Under the pieces are notes generated by a model. That model worked only from the letters and a program-made list of their open reading frames with translations, had not been told where the DNA came from and ran no database searches. Shown here piece by piece: positions 1 through 8,888 of a stretch of DNA of 64,000 nucleotides. This DNA comes from CAYMTR01 sp964393405 (GTDB lineage: Bacteria > Bacteroidota > Bacteroidia > Bacteroidales > Prolixibacteraceae). Position numbers and translations under genes: made by a program. Where the stretch lies: positions 5,795 to 69,794 of the forward strand of contig CAYMTR010000014.1 of assembly GCA_964393405.1 (NCBI GenBank). The letters are read 5' to 3'. Numbering within the stretch: position 1 is the stretch's first letter; the number at the start of each line of letters is the position of its first letter.

Positions 1-1
1 A

Positions 2-217
2 ACTGAATATTATGGTTCAGAAACAGCCCGTGATATATTGGCATACACTCAGTTTATGGCTTATTGTAATCTTTGTGGTAACACAATTGAGGGTTTACTA
101 CTTCGTTTTATAGGAAAGAAAATACCTGGTTCTGCTGTCTATGATGAAATTATTGTTGTTTTATCAATGATAATAGTTATACCCCTATTATTAATTTTGG
201 GAATATTATTCAAATGA
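2..217 (+). CDS. C-terminal end of an unknown membrane protein (5' truncated by window edge)
   Basis: An open frame enters from the left edge and stops at TGA 215-217, giving 71 visible residues. It ends in a strongly hydrophobic stretch (about residues 47-70, rich in Ile, Leu and Val) that looks like a C-terminal membrane helix. The upstream part contains two Cys close together (CNLC). I do not recognise the family. The absence of stops and the clean hydrophobic end make it likely to be the tail of a real gene, but the function cannot be judged from this fragment. Confidence 0.5.
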   Translation, partial: TEYYGSETARDILAYTQFMAYCNLCGNTIEGLLLRFIGKKIPGSAVYDEIIVVLSMIIVIPLLLILGILFK

Positions 218-295
218 ATAGGATGATGAATTTAAGTAATGTTTTTTAATCAAATAGGGAAAAGATAAATTAGCAAGATCAGATAATTTTGGGAA

Positions 296-1006
296 ATGAA
301 TAATTGGAGGACAAAAAATGGCTATGAAATATTCAGAGTTTTATTGGGAAGGAGCAATGCTTATCTAATAAGGAAAGGCAGTACGTCAATTTTAATAGAT
401 ACAGGAAAGAAATCATCCTTTAGGACTCTTTTAAGAAACTTAGATTCATTAGATATTTCTATTAATGATATTTCATTTCTGATTTTGACCCATACGCATT
501 ATGATCATTGCCAGTCGGCAAAAGAAATAAAAGAAAAAAGTAAATGTCAGGTTGTTGTTTCCGGCAATTCTGCTGCTTCGATAATCAGGGGTTATACCTT
601 ACTTCCTAGGGGGACGATTCCTTTTACGAAATTAATTGCACGTTTAGGCTTGTTGATAGGGGATAGGAAATTTGGATATGAGCCATTTCCGGCTGATATA
701 TTTGTCAAAAATGAATGCAAGTTGAATAAAGATACCTTAAAACTAAAATTAATTGAGACTCCCGGACACTCAGCAGATTCTGTCAGTATTATTGTCGATA
801 ATGAGATTGCAGTTGTTGGAGATACAATGTTTGGGATATTCAGAAATTCAGTTTTTCCTCCCTATGCTGATGATATAGCACAAATGGTTGAAAGTTGGGG
901 TAAGTTGTTAAGAACAGATTGTAGTGTCTTTTTGCCGGGACATGGAAAAGAAATTGGCAGGGAACTTTTGCAGAAAGAATTCAAAAAACATTTCCGTAAG
1001 CGCTAA
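296..1006 (+). CDS. MBL-fold metallo-hydrolase
   Basis: A 236-residue metallo-beta-lactamase-fold hydrolase. The signature THTHYDH at residues 65-71 supplies the first metal ligands, followed by ETPGHS (about 157-162), GDTMFG (about 173-178) and LPGHG (about 215-219), all in the expected order for the glyoxalase II/lactonase-like superfamily. The length fits a single-domain member. There is no signal peptide, so it is probably cytoplasmic. The substrate cannot be predicted because the superfamily hydrolyses thioesters, lactones and phosphodiesters. The gene stands alone, with a 17-T homopolymer shortly after its stop. No Shine-Dalgarno sequence precedes the ATG. Confidence 0.85.
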   Translation: MNNWRTKNGYEIFRVLLGRSNAYLIRKGSTSILIDTGKKSSFRTLLRNLDSLDISINDISFLILTHTHYDHCQSAKEIKEKSKCQVVVSGNSAASIIRGYTLLPRGTIPFTKLIARLGLLIGDRKFGYEPFPADIFVKNECKLNKDTLKLKLIETPGHSADSVSIIVDNEIAVVGDTMFGIFRNSVFPPYADDIAQMVESWGKLLRTDCSVFLPGHGKEIGRELLQKEFKKHFRKR

Positions 1007-1040
1007 TTATTTAGCATTGAAATTATTTATGGGGTTAAGG

Positions 1041-1057
1041 TTTTTTTTTTTTTTTTT
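1041..1057. repeat. 17-T homopolymer tract
   Basis: An uninterrupted run of 17 T follows GGTTAAGG, 35 bases after the stop of the MBL-fold gene and about 87 bases before the next gene (ATG 1144). There is no convincing stem in front of it, so it is not a classical terminator. Tracts of this length slip readily during replication. Confidence 0.9.
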
Positions 1058-1143
1058 GTAACTATTCAGATAAATTAAGTACTAACACAAGTATATTATT
1101 GATTTTATTTGAATAACCTACAATAAACTTAAACCAAATTGTA

Positions 1144-1746
1144 ATGACATTAAATGGAAAACACAGTAACAATTCAGTGATTTTTGGAAGATTTACTTTA
1201 TTCGTTTTATTACTTTTCTCATCAATTTTAGTTTTTCCCCAGGATCAGGATACTATTCCAAAGAAACTTAAGTGGGGTATTGAGTATGACTTAATGGCTC
1301 CCAGAATTGGTAAGTGGTACAGCGTAAATCTTGACGCATGGGTAAGCCATGGGAGGTTTAAGCATTCATTAGTTTTTGCCCGTATTGATATTAACAATAA
1401 ACACACAACAGAAGAGTCATTTATTAAAGATAATCTTACAGCAATTGGATATCGGGGAGAAATTTTCTCACATAAAGAATTGAAAAGGTGGAGTACAGGT
1501 ATTATACTTTTGTATTCAATGCATGATGTAACTACCTCAATAAATAAGCAGGATGGTCATTTCAATACTTTGTTAGTTGGTCTTCCACTTGGTTATACCT
1601 GGGTATTGTGGAAGCACCTTACTATTAATCCTAACCTCAGTATTATTGTTCCATTGACAAACAGAACGGTAAAGATTGGCATTGACGAAGTTCCGCAAGC
1701 ACCCTGGGGCCTTGAACCGGGAATAAGGATTGGATATGTTTTTTAA
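1144..1746 (+). CDS. Exported outer-membrane-type protein, unknown function
   Basis: A 200-residue protein with a basic N-terminus followed by a hydrophobic segment (about residues 16-31) ending near VFPQ, which looks like a signal peptide with cleavage before DQD. The mature part alternates polar and hydrophobic residues, is rich in Gly, Tyr and Trp, and ends in an aromatic residue (GYVF), typical of a small outer-membrane beta-barrel. I do not recognise a named family. It lies 11 bases upstream of the DUF1593 gene on the same strand, so the two may be co-transcribed. Confidence 0.65.
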   Translation: MTLNGKHSNNSVIFGRFTLFVLLLFSSILVFPQDQDTIPKKLKWGIEYDLMAPRIGKWYSVNLDAWVSHGRFKHSLVFARIDINNKHTTEESFIKDNLTAIGYRGEIFSHKELKRWSTGIILLYSMHDVTTSINKQDGHFNTLLVGLPLGYTWVLWKHLTINPNLSIIVPLTNRTVKIGIDEVPQAPWGLEPGIRIGYVF

Positions 1747-1757
1747 ATAAACTAAAT

Positions 1758-3182
1758 ATGAGACTAATAGTATTTTTAATTATTCTTTCTCTGACTTTTA
1801 GTTCATTGTTTGGACAAATAAATCAAAAGAACAGAGTAATAATTTTATCGGATATTGAAGCAGATCCTGATGATACACAGTCGCTGGTTCGCTTATTGCT
1901 TTATTCCAATGAAATTGACATTAAAGGTATTGTCGCGACAACATCATGTTGGCATAAAACCGAAGTAAATCCTGAATCAATTGATAAAGTGATTAATGCG
2001 TATGCTGAAATTCAGCCTAATCTTTTAAAACACAGCTCAGGCTTTCCTGAAGCTAAAGCATTGTTACCACTTGTAAAACGAGGACTTCCAAAGTACGGAA
2101 TGCTTGGAGTTGGTAAAGGTGAAGATTCTGAAGGGTCGGATTGGATCATAAGAGTTCTGGAAGAAAATGATAATCGTCCATTGTGGGTATCTGTTTGGGG
2201 AGGGGCAAATACTCTGGCGCAAGCTTTGTATAAGATAAAGGAGACTAAATCCGAGAAAGAAGCAAATGACATGATTTCAAAGATCAGGGTTTATACTATT
2301 TCAGATCAGGATGATAGTGGTATCTGGATCAGGAATAACTTTCCCGGTCTGTTTTATATAGTTAGTCCGGGTGATGATTATGGAAGTGCAACATGGAGTT
2401 CAATAAACAGTTATGTTCAGGGAATAAACAATGAAAAAATAAGCAATAATTGGATTGCTCAAAATATTCAACAGGGACATGGACCTTTAGGTGCTTCATA
2501 TCCTGATGTTGCATGGGGAATGGAAGGAGATACTCCTTCTTTTCTATCATTGATAATGAATGGCTTAAATAATGCTGAGCATCCTGAGTGGGGAGGCTGG
2601 GGTGGAAGATATGAACTATATAAGCCAGATTTTTCAACTCTCAAAAAAGGAAATTCAGGTGTTCCTTGCGAACCTGAAACACGAGAAATATGGACCAATG
2701 CTGACGATGCATACTTACCTTATGTTCCGAATGATTATGGAAGAGCTGTAAAGATGGAAACTGCTGTTTTCAAGGATAATAAAGTATCGTTATGGCGTTG
2801 GAGGGATGATTTTCAGAATGATTTTGCTGCCAGAATGGACTGGTGTGTAAAACCATTTGAGGAAGCAAACCATGCTCCAGTTATTGTTTTGAGCAACTCT
2901 GAACAAATGACAGTAAAATCAGGACAAGGTTTTGGGATAGATGCTTTTGGTACTATCGATCCCGATGGGGATAGTTTCAGTTTTTTGTGGTTTAACTACC
3001 CTGAGGCAGGAACTTATAAGGAATTAATTAAAGTAGAAGGTGCAGAAAATATTCATGGAGCATATGTAATTGCACCAAAAGTTGAAAAAGAAAAAACTGC
3101 GCACTTTATTTTAAAGGTGACAGATAAAGGAGACCCTCAATTATCGAGTTACAAAAGGGTAATTGTTACAATCATACCTTAG
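1758..3182 (+). CDS. DUF1593 / Sde182-type nucleoside-hydrolase-like secreted protein
   Basis: A 474-residue protein with an N-terminal signal peptide (cleavage near LFGQ, about residue 20). The mature protein begins with the DUF1593 nucleoside-hydrolase-like domain: the motif DIEADPDDTQS (about 32-42) matches the Asp-rich metal/ribose site of nucleoside hydrolases, and VWGGANTLAQAL (about 147-158) is the second conserved block. The C-terminal 110 residues form an Ig-like beta domain (DPDGDSFSF motif), as in the cellulose-binding protein Sde182. Family members occur in polysaccharide degraders. Enzymatic activity is not established, so sugar or glycoside binding is an inference. It probably acts in the periplasm or on the surface. 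Confidence 0.85.
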   Translation: MRLIVFLIILSLTFSSLFGQINQKNRVIILSDIEADPDDTQSLVRLLLYSNEIDIKGIVATTSCWHKTEVNPESIDKVINAYAEIQPNLLKHSSGFPEAKALLPLVKRGLPKYGMLGVGKGEDSEGSDWIIRVLEENDNRPLWVSVWGGANTLAQALYKIKETKSEKEANDMISKIRVYTISDQDDSGIWIRNNFPGLFYIVSPGDDYGSATWSSINSYVQGINNEKISNNWIAQNIQQGHGPLGASYPDVAWGMEGDTPSFLSLIMNGLNNAEHPEWGGWGGRYELYKPDFSTLKKGNSGVPCEPETREIWTNADDAYLPYVPNDYGRAVKMETAVFKDNKVSLWRWRDDFQNDFAARMDWCVKPFEEANHAPVIVLSNSEQMTVKSGQGFGIDAFGTIDPDGDSFSFLWFNYPEAGTYKELIKVEGAENIHGAYVIAPKVEKEKTAHFILKVTDKGDPQLSSYKRVIVTIIP

Positions 3183-3219
3183 TGTAGGAGTTCAGATAAT
3201 TGTATATAATATTAGATAT

Positions 3220-3741
3220 ATGGAAATTATTAAAAATGAATTAAAGCTTAGAGAATTTAAAAATTCAGATGCAAAGAAGTTGGCTGAATTATGTAATAAT
3301 AGAAAATTATGGGACAATTTGAGGGATTATATTCCTTTCCCATACTCAGAAAAAGATGCATTAGATTATATTGAATTTTGTCAAAGTGAGAATCCCCAGC
3401 AGACTTTTGCTATGGAATATAAAGGGGAATTTGTTGGAGCTATAGGTTTGGTTAAACAATCTGATGTATATAAGTTGACTGCTGAAATAGGTTATTGGCT
3501 TGGTGAACCATATTGGGGTCAAGGGATAATGACTACCGCAACTCGTTTAATTACTGAATATGGATTTAACAATTTGGGGTTAGTGAGGATTTATACAGGT
3601 GTTTTTAGTTTTAATAAGGCATCCCAAAGGGTACTTGAAAAGGCAGGTTTTAAGTTAGAATGTATATTCGAAAAGTCGATTTTTAAGAATAACAAGATAT
3701 ATGATGAATACAGATATAGTTTGATTATCCCTAATAATTAA
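3220..3741 (+). CDS. GNAT family N-acetyltransferase (RimJ/RimL-like)
   Basis: From the ATG at 3220 the protein has 173 residues. This start is preferred because the open frame upstream overlaps the preceding gene and has no family similarity, whereas MEIIKNELKLREF is a typical GNAT opening. The acetyl-CoA binding region is recognisable around EIGYWLGEPYWGQGIMT (Q/RxxGxG/A-like), and the C-terminal FNKASQRVLEKAGF block is typical of RimJ/RimL-type acetyltransferases that modify ribosomal proteins or small amines. The substrate is unknown. It converges on the arsenite transporter gene, 35 bases away, with no obvious terminator between them. Confidence 0.85.
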   Translation: MEIIKNELKLREFKNSDAKKLAELCNNRKLWDNLRDYIPFPYSEKDALDYIEFCQSENPQQTFAMEYKGEFVGAIGLVKQSDVYKLTAEIGYWLGEPYWGQGIMTTATRLITEYGFNNLGLVRIYTGVFSFNKASQRVLEKAGFKLECIFEKSIFKNNKIYDEYRYSLIIPNN

Positions 3742-3776
3742 TCAAACTATACATTTCAAAGCAGCAGCTTAATTTG

Positions 3777-4841
3777 TTATTTATAATATTTCTTTTTAAA
3801 CCATAACGCAACGTTTACAAGTCCTATCATCACCGGTACTTCAACCAGAGGACCTATTACACCGGCAAAAGCTTCCCCGGAATTGATACCGAAAATAGCA
3901 ATGGCTACTGCAATTGCCAATTCAAAATTATTGCTTGCTGCAGTAAAAGATAATGTTGTTGCTTGTTCGTATGTTGCACCAATCTTTTTACTCATGAAAA
4001 ACGAGACGATAAACATGATTATGAAATAGATCAACATAGGAATTGCAATCAACACAACGTCTATCGGAATTTTGACGATATATTCCCCCTTAAGAGAAAA
4101 CATGACCACAATTGTGAACAACAATGCAATCAGAGTTAACGGGCTAATTTTAGGAGCGAATTTTGTTTCATACCATACCTTGCTTTTTACTCGTGTGAGA
4201 ATGAATCTTGTTAGGAATCCTGCAATCATTGGTATTCCCAGATAGATCAATACGCTTTTCGCAATTGCACCCATAGTTATCTGCGATACTGTTTCGTTTA
4301 CGGGAACTCCAAACCATCTGGGCATAATTGCTATAAAAAGATAGGCATAAACTGAAAACAGTAACACCTGAAATACGGAATTAAAAGCAACTAATCCGGC
4401 GGCGTATTGACGGTCACCTTTAGCCAAATCGTTCCAGACAATCACCATGGCAATACAACGGGCAAGTCCAATAAGGATTATCCCGTACATATATGGCAGA
4501 TTGGAATTGTTTTCTCCGGGGAAAAGCTTGAAAAATGTGATGGCCAAAGCAAACATTAAAATAGGTCCAATGATCCAGTTCTGAACTAAGGAAAGGCCAA
4601 GAATCTTTGTGTTTTTAAAAACATCACCCAATTCCTCATACTTAACTTTTGCCAGAGGCGGGTACATCATAACTATCAAACCAATAGCAATAGGTATGTT
4701 AGTTGTGCCGGATGACATACTATTCCAGAATTCAGCTACAGATGGACTTGCCCAACCCATGAAGACACCTGCAAACATTGCGAGGAATATCCATAGGGTA
4801 AGATAGCGGTCAAGAAATTTCAAACGAGACTTTGATGGCAT
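3777..4841 (-). CDS. acr3: ACR3-family arsenite efflux transporter
   Basis: A 354-residue integral membrane protein with about ten hydrophobic helices, matching the ACR3 (BART superfamily) arsenite permeases in length and pattern. The conserved Cys of the fourth helix is present (LARCIAMV, Cys about 129), as is the C-terminal glutamate motif (GPLVEVPVM), both required in characterised Acr3 proteins. It exports As(III) across the inner membrane using the proton gradient. It is the last gene of the leftward arsenic island and begins 4 bases after the arsC stop, so arsenate reduced by ArsC is delivered to it. Often annotated arsB. Confidence 0.93.
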   Translation of the reverse strand: MPSKSRLKFLDRYLTLWIFLAMFAGVFMGWASPSVAEFWNSMSSGTTNIPIAIGLIVMMYPPLAKVKYEELGDVFKNTKILGLSLVQNWIIGPILMFALAITFFKLFPGENNSNLPYMYGIILIGLARCIAMVIVWNDLAKGDRQYAAGLVAFNSVFQVLLFSVYAYLFIAIMPRWFGVPVNETVSQITMGAIAKSVLIYLGIPMIAGFLTRFILTRVKSKVWYETKFAPKISPLTLIALLFTIVVMFSLKGEYIVKIPIDVVLIAIPMLIYFIIMFIVSFFMSKKIGATYEQATTLSFTAASNNFELAIAVAIAIFGINSGEAFAGVIGPLVEVPVMIGLVNVALWFKKKYYK

Positions 4842-4845
4842 GTTA

Positions 4846-5265
4846 TTAATTTTTTATATTCTCCACATAGAACTTATAAAATGCTTCTTTGATTTCATCC
4901 CTGACCCTTCTGAATTGCCCCATTACATAAACATCTTCTCCCCAAGCCTCAGATGGGTCATCAAAACCTATATGCAAGCGATGTTTAACCTTGCCAAGAA
5001 AGGCAGGACATGTTTCGTTTGCTCCACCACAAACTGTAATCACATAATCCCATTCCTGATCAAGGTACATATCGACTGAATCAGAAGTGTGGTGGCTAAT
5101 ATCAACGCCAGCTTCTTTCATAACAGCAACAGCTTTCTCATTCAGCTTTCCTGAGGCATTAGTGCCCGCTGAACAGACTTTAATATTGGAGTCGAAAGAT
5201 TGTAAGAAGCCGTGTGCCATTTGACTGCGGCAACTATTTCCGGTACAAAGTATTAAGACTTTCAT
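4846..5265 (-). CDS. arsC: Arsenate reductase, LMW-phosphatase type (thioredoxin-coupled)
   Basis: A 139-residue protein of the low-molecular-weight tyrosine phosphatase fold. The P-loop CTGNSCRS begins at Cys7. The redox pair expected in thioredoxin-linked ArsC is also present: Cys79 and Cys86 in VCGGANETCP, flanked by the conserved DPSEAWG segment (about 106-112). It reduces arsenate to arsenite in the cytoplasm. It sits 4 bases upstream of acr3 and 49 bases downstream of the ProC-like gene, consistent with one long transcript. The ATG is clear. Confidence 0.93.
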   Translation of the reverse strand: MKVLILCTGNSCRSQMAHGFLQSFDSNIKVCSAGTNASGKLNEKAVAVMKEAGVDISHHTSDSVDMYLDQEWDYVITVCGGANETCPAFLGKVKHRLHIGFDDPSEAWGEDVYVMGQFRRVRDEIKEAFYKFYVENIKN

Positions 5266-5314
5266 ATTTATTTCTTTAAACGGAATATTTATTAATCAGA
5301 TTTCTGTTCAAATG

Positions 5315-6085
5315 TTAAGGTTTTATCTTTTCAAATAATCCCATCAGCTTGGTCTGATATATTTCGGCAATTTCATTTTCATTTTCGCTGATAGGTTTTA
5401 CAGGTATAAGATTCACAACTTCATCATGTGTTAAATCTGATTCATAATAAAGTTTTAAGGCCCGTTTCATTGTGGATTTAATTGTCTTTTTTGCTTCTTC
5501 TTCTGTTAACCCACATTGTTGAGCTATTTTTTCTAATTCCCTGAACTGGAACAAGAAATAAGTAGGCAACATACCAGACGTAATTGCATAGGCCTCGAGC
5601 TTCGATTCTTCTGTATCAAAGGTTTTACCCAGTTTCTTCATTAATCCCTTAATTTGTTTTCTTTCAGCTTTAAGCATTTCATTATTGAAAACAATAGGAT
5701 TAAATCCTTTATTGATAAAAGATGTTGCATTAGGTATCATCCGTGCAATATTTTTAGTTGCGAGCTTAGATGCAATTTTATCAATGGTAATCTTTGGAGC
5801 TAATGAAATAACTAATGCATCTTCTGCAATTATTCCTGATATTTTGTCCAATGTTTCCATAATTACAGGAGGATGTAACGCAATAAAGACTGTTGGCTGA
5901 CCAGCAGCTTGTTCTAAACTTCCAATTGTAACGATTGGAAACTGAGCCTTTAATGCAGCAAGCGTTTCGTTGTTATTGTCATAAACAACTACTGAATCGA
6001 ATTTAATTTTCTCATTGGTAAAAGCCTTGAGAAAAATTTTGGTGATACGGCCACCACCGATAAATCCTAAGGAATTTGTTTTCAT
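5315..6085 (-). CDS. Pyrroline-5-carboxylate reductase-like (ProC-family) oxidoreductase
   Basis: A 256-residue NAD(P)-binding oxidoreductase. The Rossmann motif GFIGGGRI lies at residues 7-14, and the C-terminal half has the helical dimerisation region of the ProC/6-phosphogluconate-dehydrogenase-like superfamily (YAITSGMLPTYFL about 166-178). It resembles pyrroline-5-carboxylate reductase, which makes proline. However, its placement between an octaheme cytochrome and arsC, with all genes co-directional, suggests a specialised role in the arsenic island. No proA or proB lies nearby. The substrate is unknown, so I leave the symbol blank. Confidence 0.75.
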   Translation of the reverse strand: MKTNSLGFIGGGRITKIFLKAFTNEKIKFDSVVVYDNNNETLAALKAQFPIVTIGSLEQAAGQPTVFIALHPPVIMETLDKISGIIAEDALVISLAPKITIDKIASKLATKNIARMIPNATSFINKGFNPIVFNNEMLKAERKQIKGLMKKLGKTFDTEESKLEAYAITSGMLPTYFLFQFRELEKIAQQCGLTEEEAKKTIKSTMKRALKLYYESDLTHDEVVNLIPVKPISENENEIAEIYQTKLMGLFEKIKP

Positions 6086-6151
6086 AATAGTGTTTTTTTA
6101 TTTATTTAGGGTACTCCAATTTCATGTCAGATGTTTTTTTGGATACTGTTG

Positions 6152-8602
6152 TTAATTTTGTATTTCAATTTCTTGATTTTTAAATTGTTCTTTAATTAAA
6201 AAAATAATAGAACAAAAGATGAGAATGACAATTCCGGAATCGAATAATGTATAACTAACAGCTATGAGCGGTTCAATAGCCTCGAATTTCATCATCATTA
6301 AGCCTCCGGAGAAAATAGTTATTGCAGATATTATTAGCATCAATTCTCCAAGGATTGTCTTTGATTTATGCTCTTTTTTCAATTTCAACAAAGCATAAAG
6401 ACTTATAAAAAGTGCAAAAATTGTAATGTAAAAATGGTTTTTATCAAGATCCCACCTTTCAGGTAAGATATAACTGCTCAAATCTTGTTTAAGATATATT
6501 AATGCAAATGCAAAAGTGAAAATTATATATCCAATTGAAAGTTCTCCTGTATTAATGTTAAAAAACTTACCTTTTTGATTAAAGGCAATCAATAATGAAA
6601 ACGCTACAACCATTAAAAGATAAAAGAAAGCAGGATATTGCAGTGTTTTAATAAATTGCTCTCTTATAGCTGAATTCCAAACGCCAAAAGAAGTCATTCC
6701 CATTCTAATATATTGAGGTTCATAGACTGGATTGCCGTCATCTCCAAATGGATATTTAACCACTTTACCAAACAACATTTTTGAGGAGGTAGAGTGACAA
6801 TCCGTACAGCCATTAATTCCTAATCCTGCTTTGGCAGGAAATACATCATGATTGTATTTATAAACTGAAGCATATGGAGAAGACTCCCATTTTTCTTTAT
6901 CAAGAATCTTATAATCATTGCCACTTAAATACATGCGGTCATTGTTTACCCAAACAATTTTTCGTTTTCCTAGTTCATAACCGTTATCATTCATAAATGC
7001 AGTTATTGAATTAATGAAAGCATCAATCTCTTCCGGTTTATTAATTTCAGGAATACTATCGTTGTTGTTGTCTTTTATCAAATCAAGTTCAGGGTATTTA
7101 ACTTTATCTTTTCTGTGTGCTGTCCACATCGTAAAAATGTCTTTCATTTTCGGTTGATGTAGGCCTTCCTCACCTTCTGAATATATGGCTGGCCATGAGC
7201 TGTTAACAGCATTTACAGGAAATATTTGTCCTTTGTATCTGGCATATTGAGGAGTAAACGGATCGCTTGGCTGGTCTTTAGCAGTAAATTGTGTCAATTC
7301 GCCATAATGGTTCCAATAGTTCATGTTTTGGTCATAAAATGTCCAAACATATTTAGCCGGAGGGGAGATTTTTACACCAGGATTATAGACATCGCTAGCT
7401 TGGACTAATGCTGATTTTACTTTGCGTTCAGGTATATGGCATGCCTGGCATGATATTTTGTCGAGATGGAACGAAGGTAACCAACTATGTTTTGCAATTG
7501 GAGCATTAAGGTAGCCTGTTGAATGGCAGTCGGTACATGTACGCATTGTATTATCAAGGTCGTTGCGTACATTTCCTGAGGGGTCGTCTCCCTTGCCAAA
7601 TTGATGCACTTCTTTTCCTTTAATGCGAGGGTCAGAAGCCATGGAGCCAGAAACGTGACAATCGACACATTTTACTCCTTTAGCAATATGCACATCGGTA
7701 TTGGCTGTAAACGAAGCGCCACGTTTTTTCCATTGGGCTTTTGAGTGGCAGTTTAAACAGGATTCATTTCTTGGTTCTCGAACCAAGTGCATAGAAACTT
7801 TTCCATCAGAGGAGAATTTTGATTTATCGTATTCCACTTTAACATCTGATGTATCTTTTATTGAACCGCTAACTTTAGCTAATCCAGAACCTGCTGTTGC
7901 CATCCATCTGAAATTCCATATTGCGAGGTGTCTGTTGCGTTCTTTATAGTCATACTCAGGTAAATGGCAAAGGTTGCAGTCACCTTCTATGATTCCAGAG
8001 CGGTTCCAGTGGGCTTGAAAATAGTCTCCATCGAAGTTGTTAGTTCCTCCGGATGTATAACCTTTTTCAACCATATATTTATCATAGCGGTTTCCATGTC
8101 TGTCGTATTCCATTGATCCTCCCCCGGGATGACATGTGCCACAACCGTTAGTAATAAAAGTGAAAGAAGTCATATCCATTTTCTTTGCCGAGCTATTTTC
8201 TTTCTTTGATAAGTAATTATACAGGGGAGCCGGAGAACACCAATTTCCTCCATAATTTCCAGGGGTTGTAGCCCATTGATAACGATCAGCAAAGGTTCCT
8301 TCAGCTGTTTCATCTTTTCCTTGCTGAAAGTGAAAGCCCATTGTTATTTTCTCGTAGTCGTGACATTTCCCACATGTTTGTTTTGGAGAAAATGGTTTAT
8401 CGGCGTTTATACCTTTCATTGGATCAATCAGGGTTCCATTTTCATCGTAAAGATTAAATGGGGGGCAAACACCTGTCTTTGAAACAAGATTGCGGTTTAA
8501 GTCGGAAGGTTTTATGCTGGTCCGAAATTGAAGAATAATAAACAAGAGCATTATTATTGCAACAATTATAAATAAAAGTATAGTGGGTTTTTGGTTTTTC
8601 AT
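6152..8602 (-). CDS. Membrane-anchored octaheme c-type cytochrome
   Basis: An 816-residue protein with one N-terminal membrane anchor (about residues 8-25), a large presumed extracytoplasmic domain and a C-terminal block of four or five hydrophobic helices (about 661-803). Eight CXXCH heme motifs are visible at about residues 77, 154, 209, 282, 312, 356, 385 and 599. The layout of seven clustered hemes plus one distant heme resembles octaheme tetrathionate-reductase-type cytochromes, but the helical C-terminus is an extra membrane module, perhaps for quinol contact. It probably transfers electrons in the periplasm, possibly as a terminal reductase. It lies within the arsenic island, 33 bases downstream of the DUF2798 gene. 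The substrate is unknown; arsenic or sulfur oxyanions are inferences from context. Confidence 0.8.
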   Translation of the reverse strand: MKNQKPTILLFIIVAIIMLLFIILQFRTSIKPSDLNRNLVSKTGVCPPFNLYDENGTLIDPMKGINADKPFSPKQTCGKCHDYEKITMGFHFQQGKDETAEGTFADRYQWATTPGNYGGNWCSPAPLYNYLSKKENSSAKKMDMTSFTFITNGCGTCHPGGGSMEYDRHGNRYDKYMVEKGYTSGGTNNFDGDYFQAHWNRSGIIEGDCNLCHLPEYDYKERNRHLAIWNFRWMATAGSGLAKVSGSIKDTSDVKVEYDKSKFSSDGKVSMHLVREPRNESCLNCHSKAQWKKRGASFTANTDVHIAKGVKCVDCHVSGSMASDPRIKGKEVHQFGKGDDPSGNVRNDLDNTMRTCTDCHSTGYLNAPIAKHSWLPSFHLDKISCQACHIPERKVKSALVQASDVYNPGVKISPPAKYVWTFYDQNMNYWNHYGELTQFTAKDQPSDPFTPQYARYKGQIFPVNAVNSSWPAIYSEGEEGLHQPKMKDIFTMWTAHRKDKVKYPELDLIKDNNNDSIPEINKPEEIDAFINSITAFMNDNGYELGKRKIVWVNNDRMYLSGNDYKILDKEKWESSPYASVYKYNHDVFPAKAGLGINGCTDCHSTSSKMLFGKVVKYPFGDDGNPVYEPQYIRMGMTSFGVWNSAIREQFIKTLQYPAFFYLLMVVAFSLLIAFNQKGKFFNINTGELSIGYIIFTFAFALIYLKQDLSSYILPERWDLDKNHFYITIFALFISLYALLKLKKEHKSKTILGELMLIISAITIFSGGLMMMKFEAIEPLIAVSYTLFDSGIVILIFCSIIFLIKEQFKNQEIEIQN

Positions 8603-8635
8603 AACAATAATTTTTTGGTTTTATATTTTAGAAAT

Positions 8636-8866
8636 TCAATCGTCGACTACAATTTTTGATACATTCTTCTTGATGATTGGCATTATTACCATTACTACAG
8701 GAAGTGCAACGACAAAAGCAAGCCCCCATGACTTTATCCATTTCATTATAAATCCTTCACTAAAACCATGATTAACAGCAACACTTACAAATGTTACAAT
8801 AAATGTCATAACCATAATCATAATTGTCAGGGTTACTTTCATTTCATTCTTCTTTGAAATCTTCAT
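8636..8866 (-). CDS. Small DUF2798-type membrane protein
   Basis: A 76-residue protein with two hydrophobic helices (about residues 11-31 and 46-66) separated by a short loop with FSEGF and W residues, the pattern of DUF2798 proteins. No catalytic residues are evident. It lies between the ArsP-like permease (22 bases upstream) and the octaheme cytochrome, on the same strand, so it belongs to the same transcript. It may be an accessory subunit of one of these membrane proteins, which is only an inference. The ATG is preceded by AT-rich sequence without a Shine-Dalgarno motif. Confidence 0.7.
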   Translation of the reverse strand: MKISKKNEMKVTLTIMIMVMTFIVTFVSVAVNHGFSEGFIMKWIKSWGLAFVVALPVVMVIMPIIKKNVSKIVVDD

Positions 8867-8888
8867 TTTATTTTATGTATTTATTTTA

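Noticed and set aside
284..291. TAATTTTG as the promoter of the MBL-fold gene
   Set aside because: It is only 4 bases before the ATG, which would require a leaderless transcript; a chance match is more likely.
2012..2698. Three open frames on the minus strand inside the DUF1593 gene
   Set aside because: They lie wholly within a well-supported gene, have no recognisable domains and show the unusual composition of antisense frames.
5315..6085. Calling the ProC-like gene proC outright
   Set aside because: The fold matches, but the arsenic-island context and missing pathway partners leave the substrate open.
7417..7949. Open frames inside the octaheme cytochrome gene, on both strands
   Set aside because: Shadows of a gene whose heme motifs fix the true frame.
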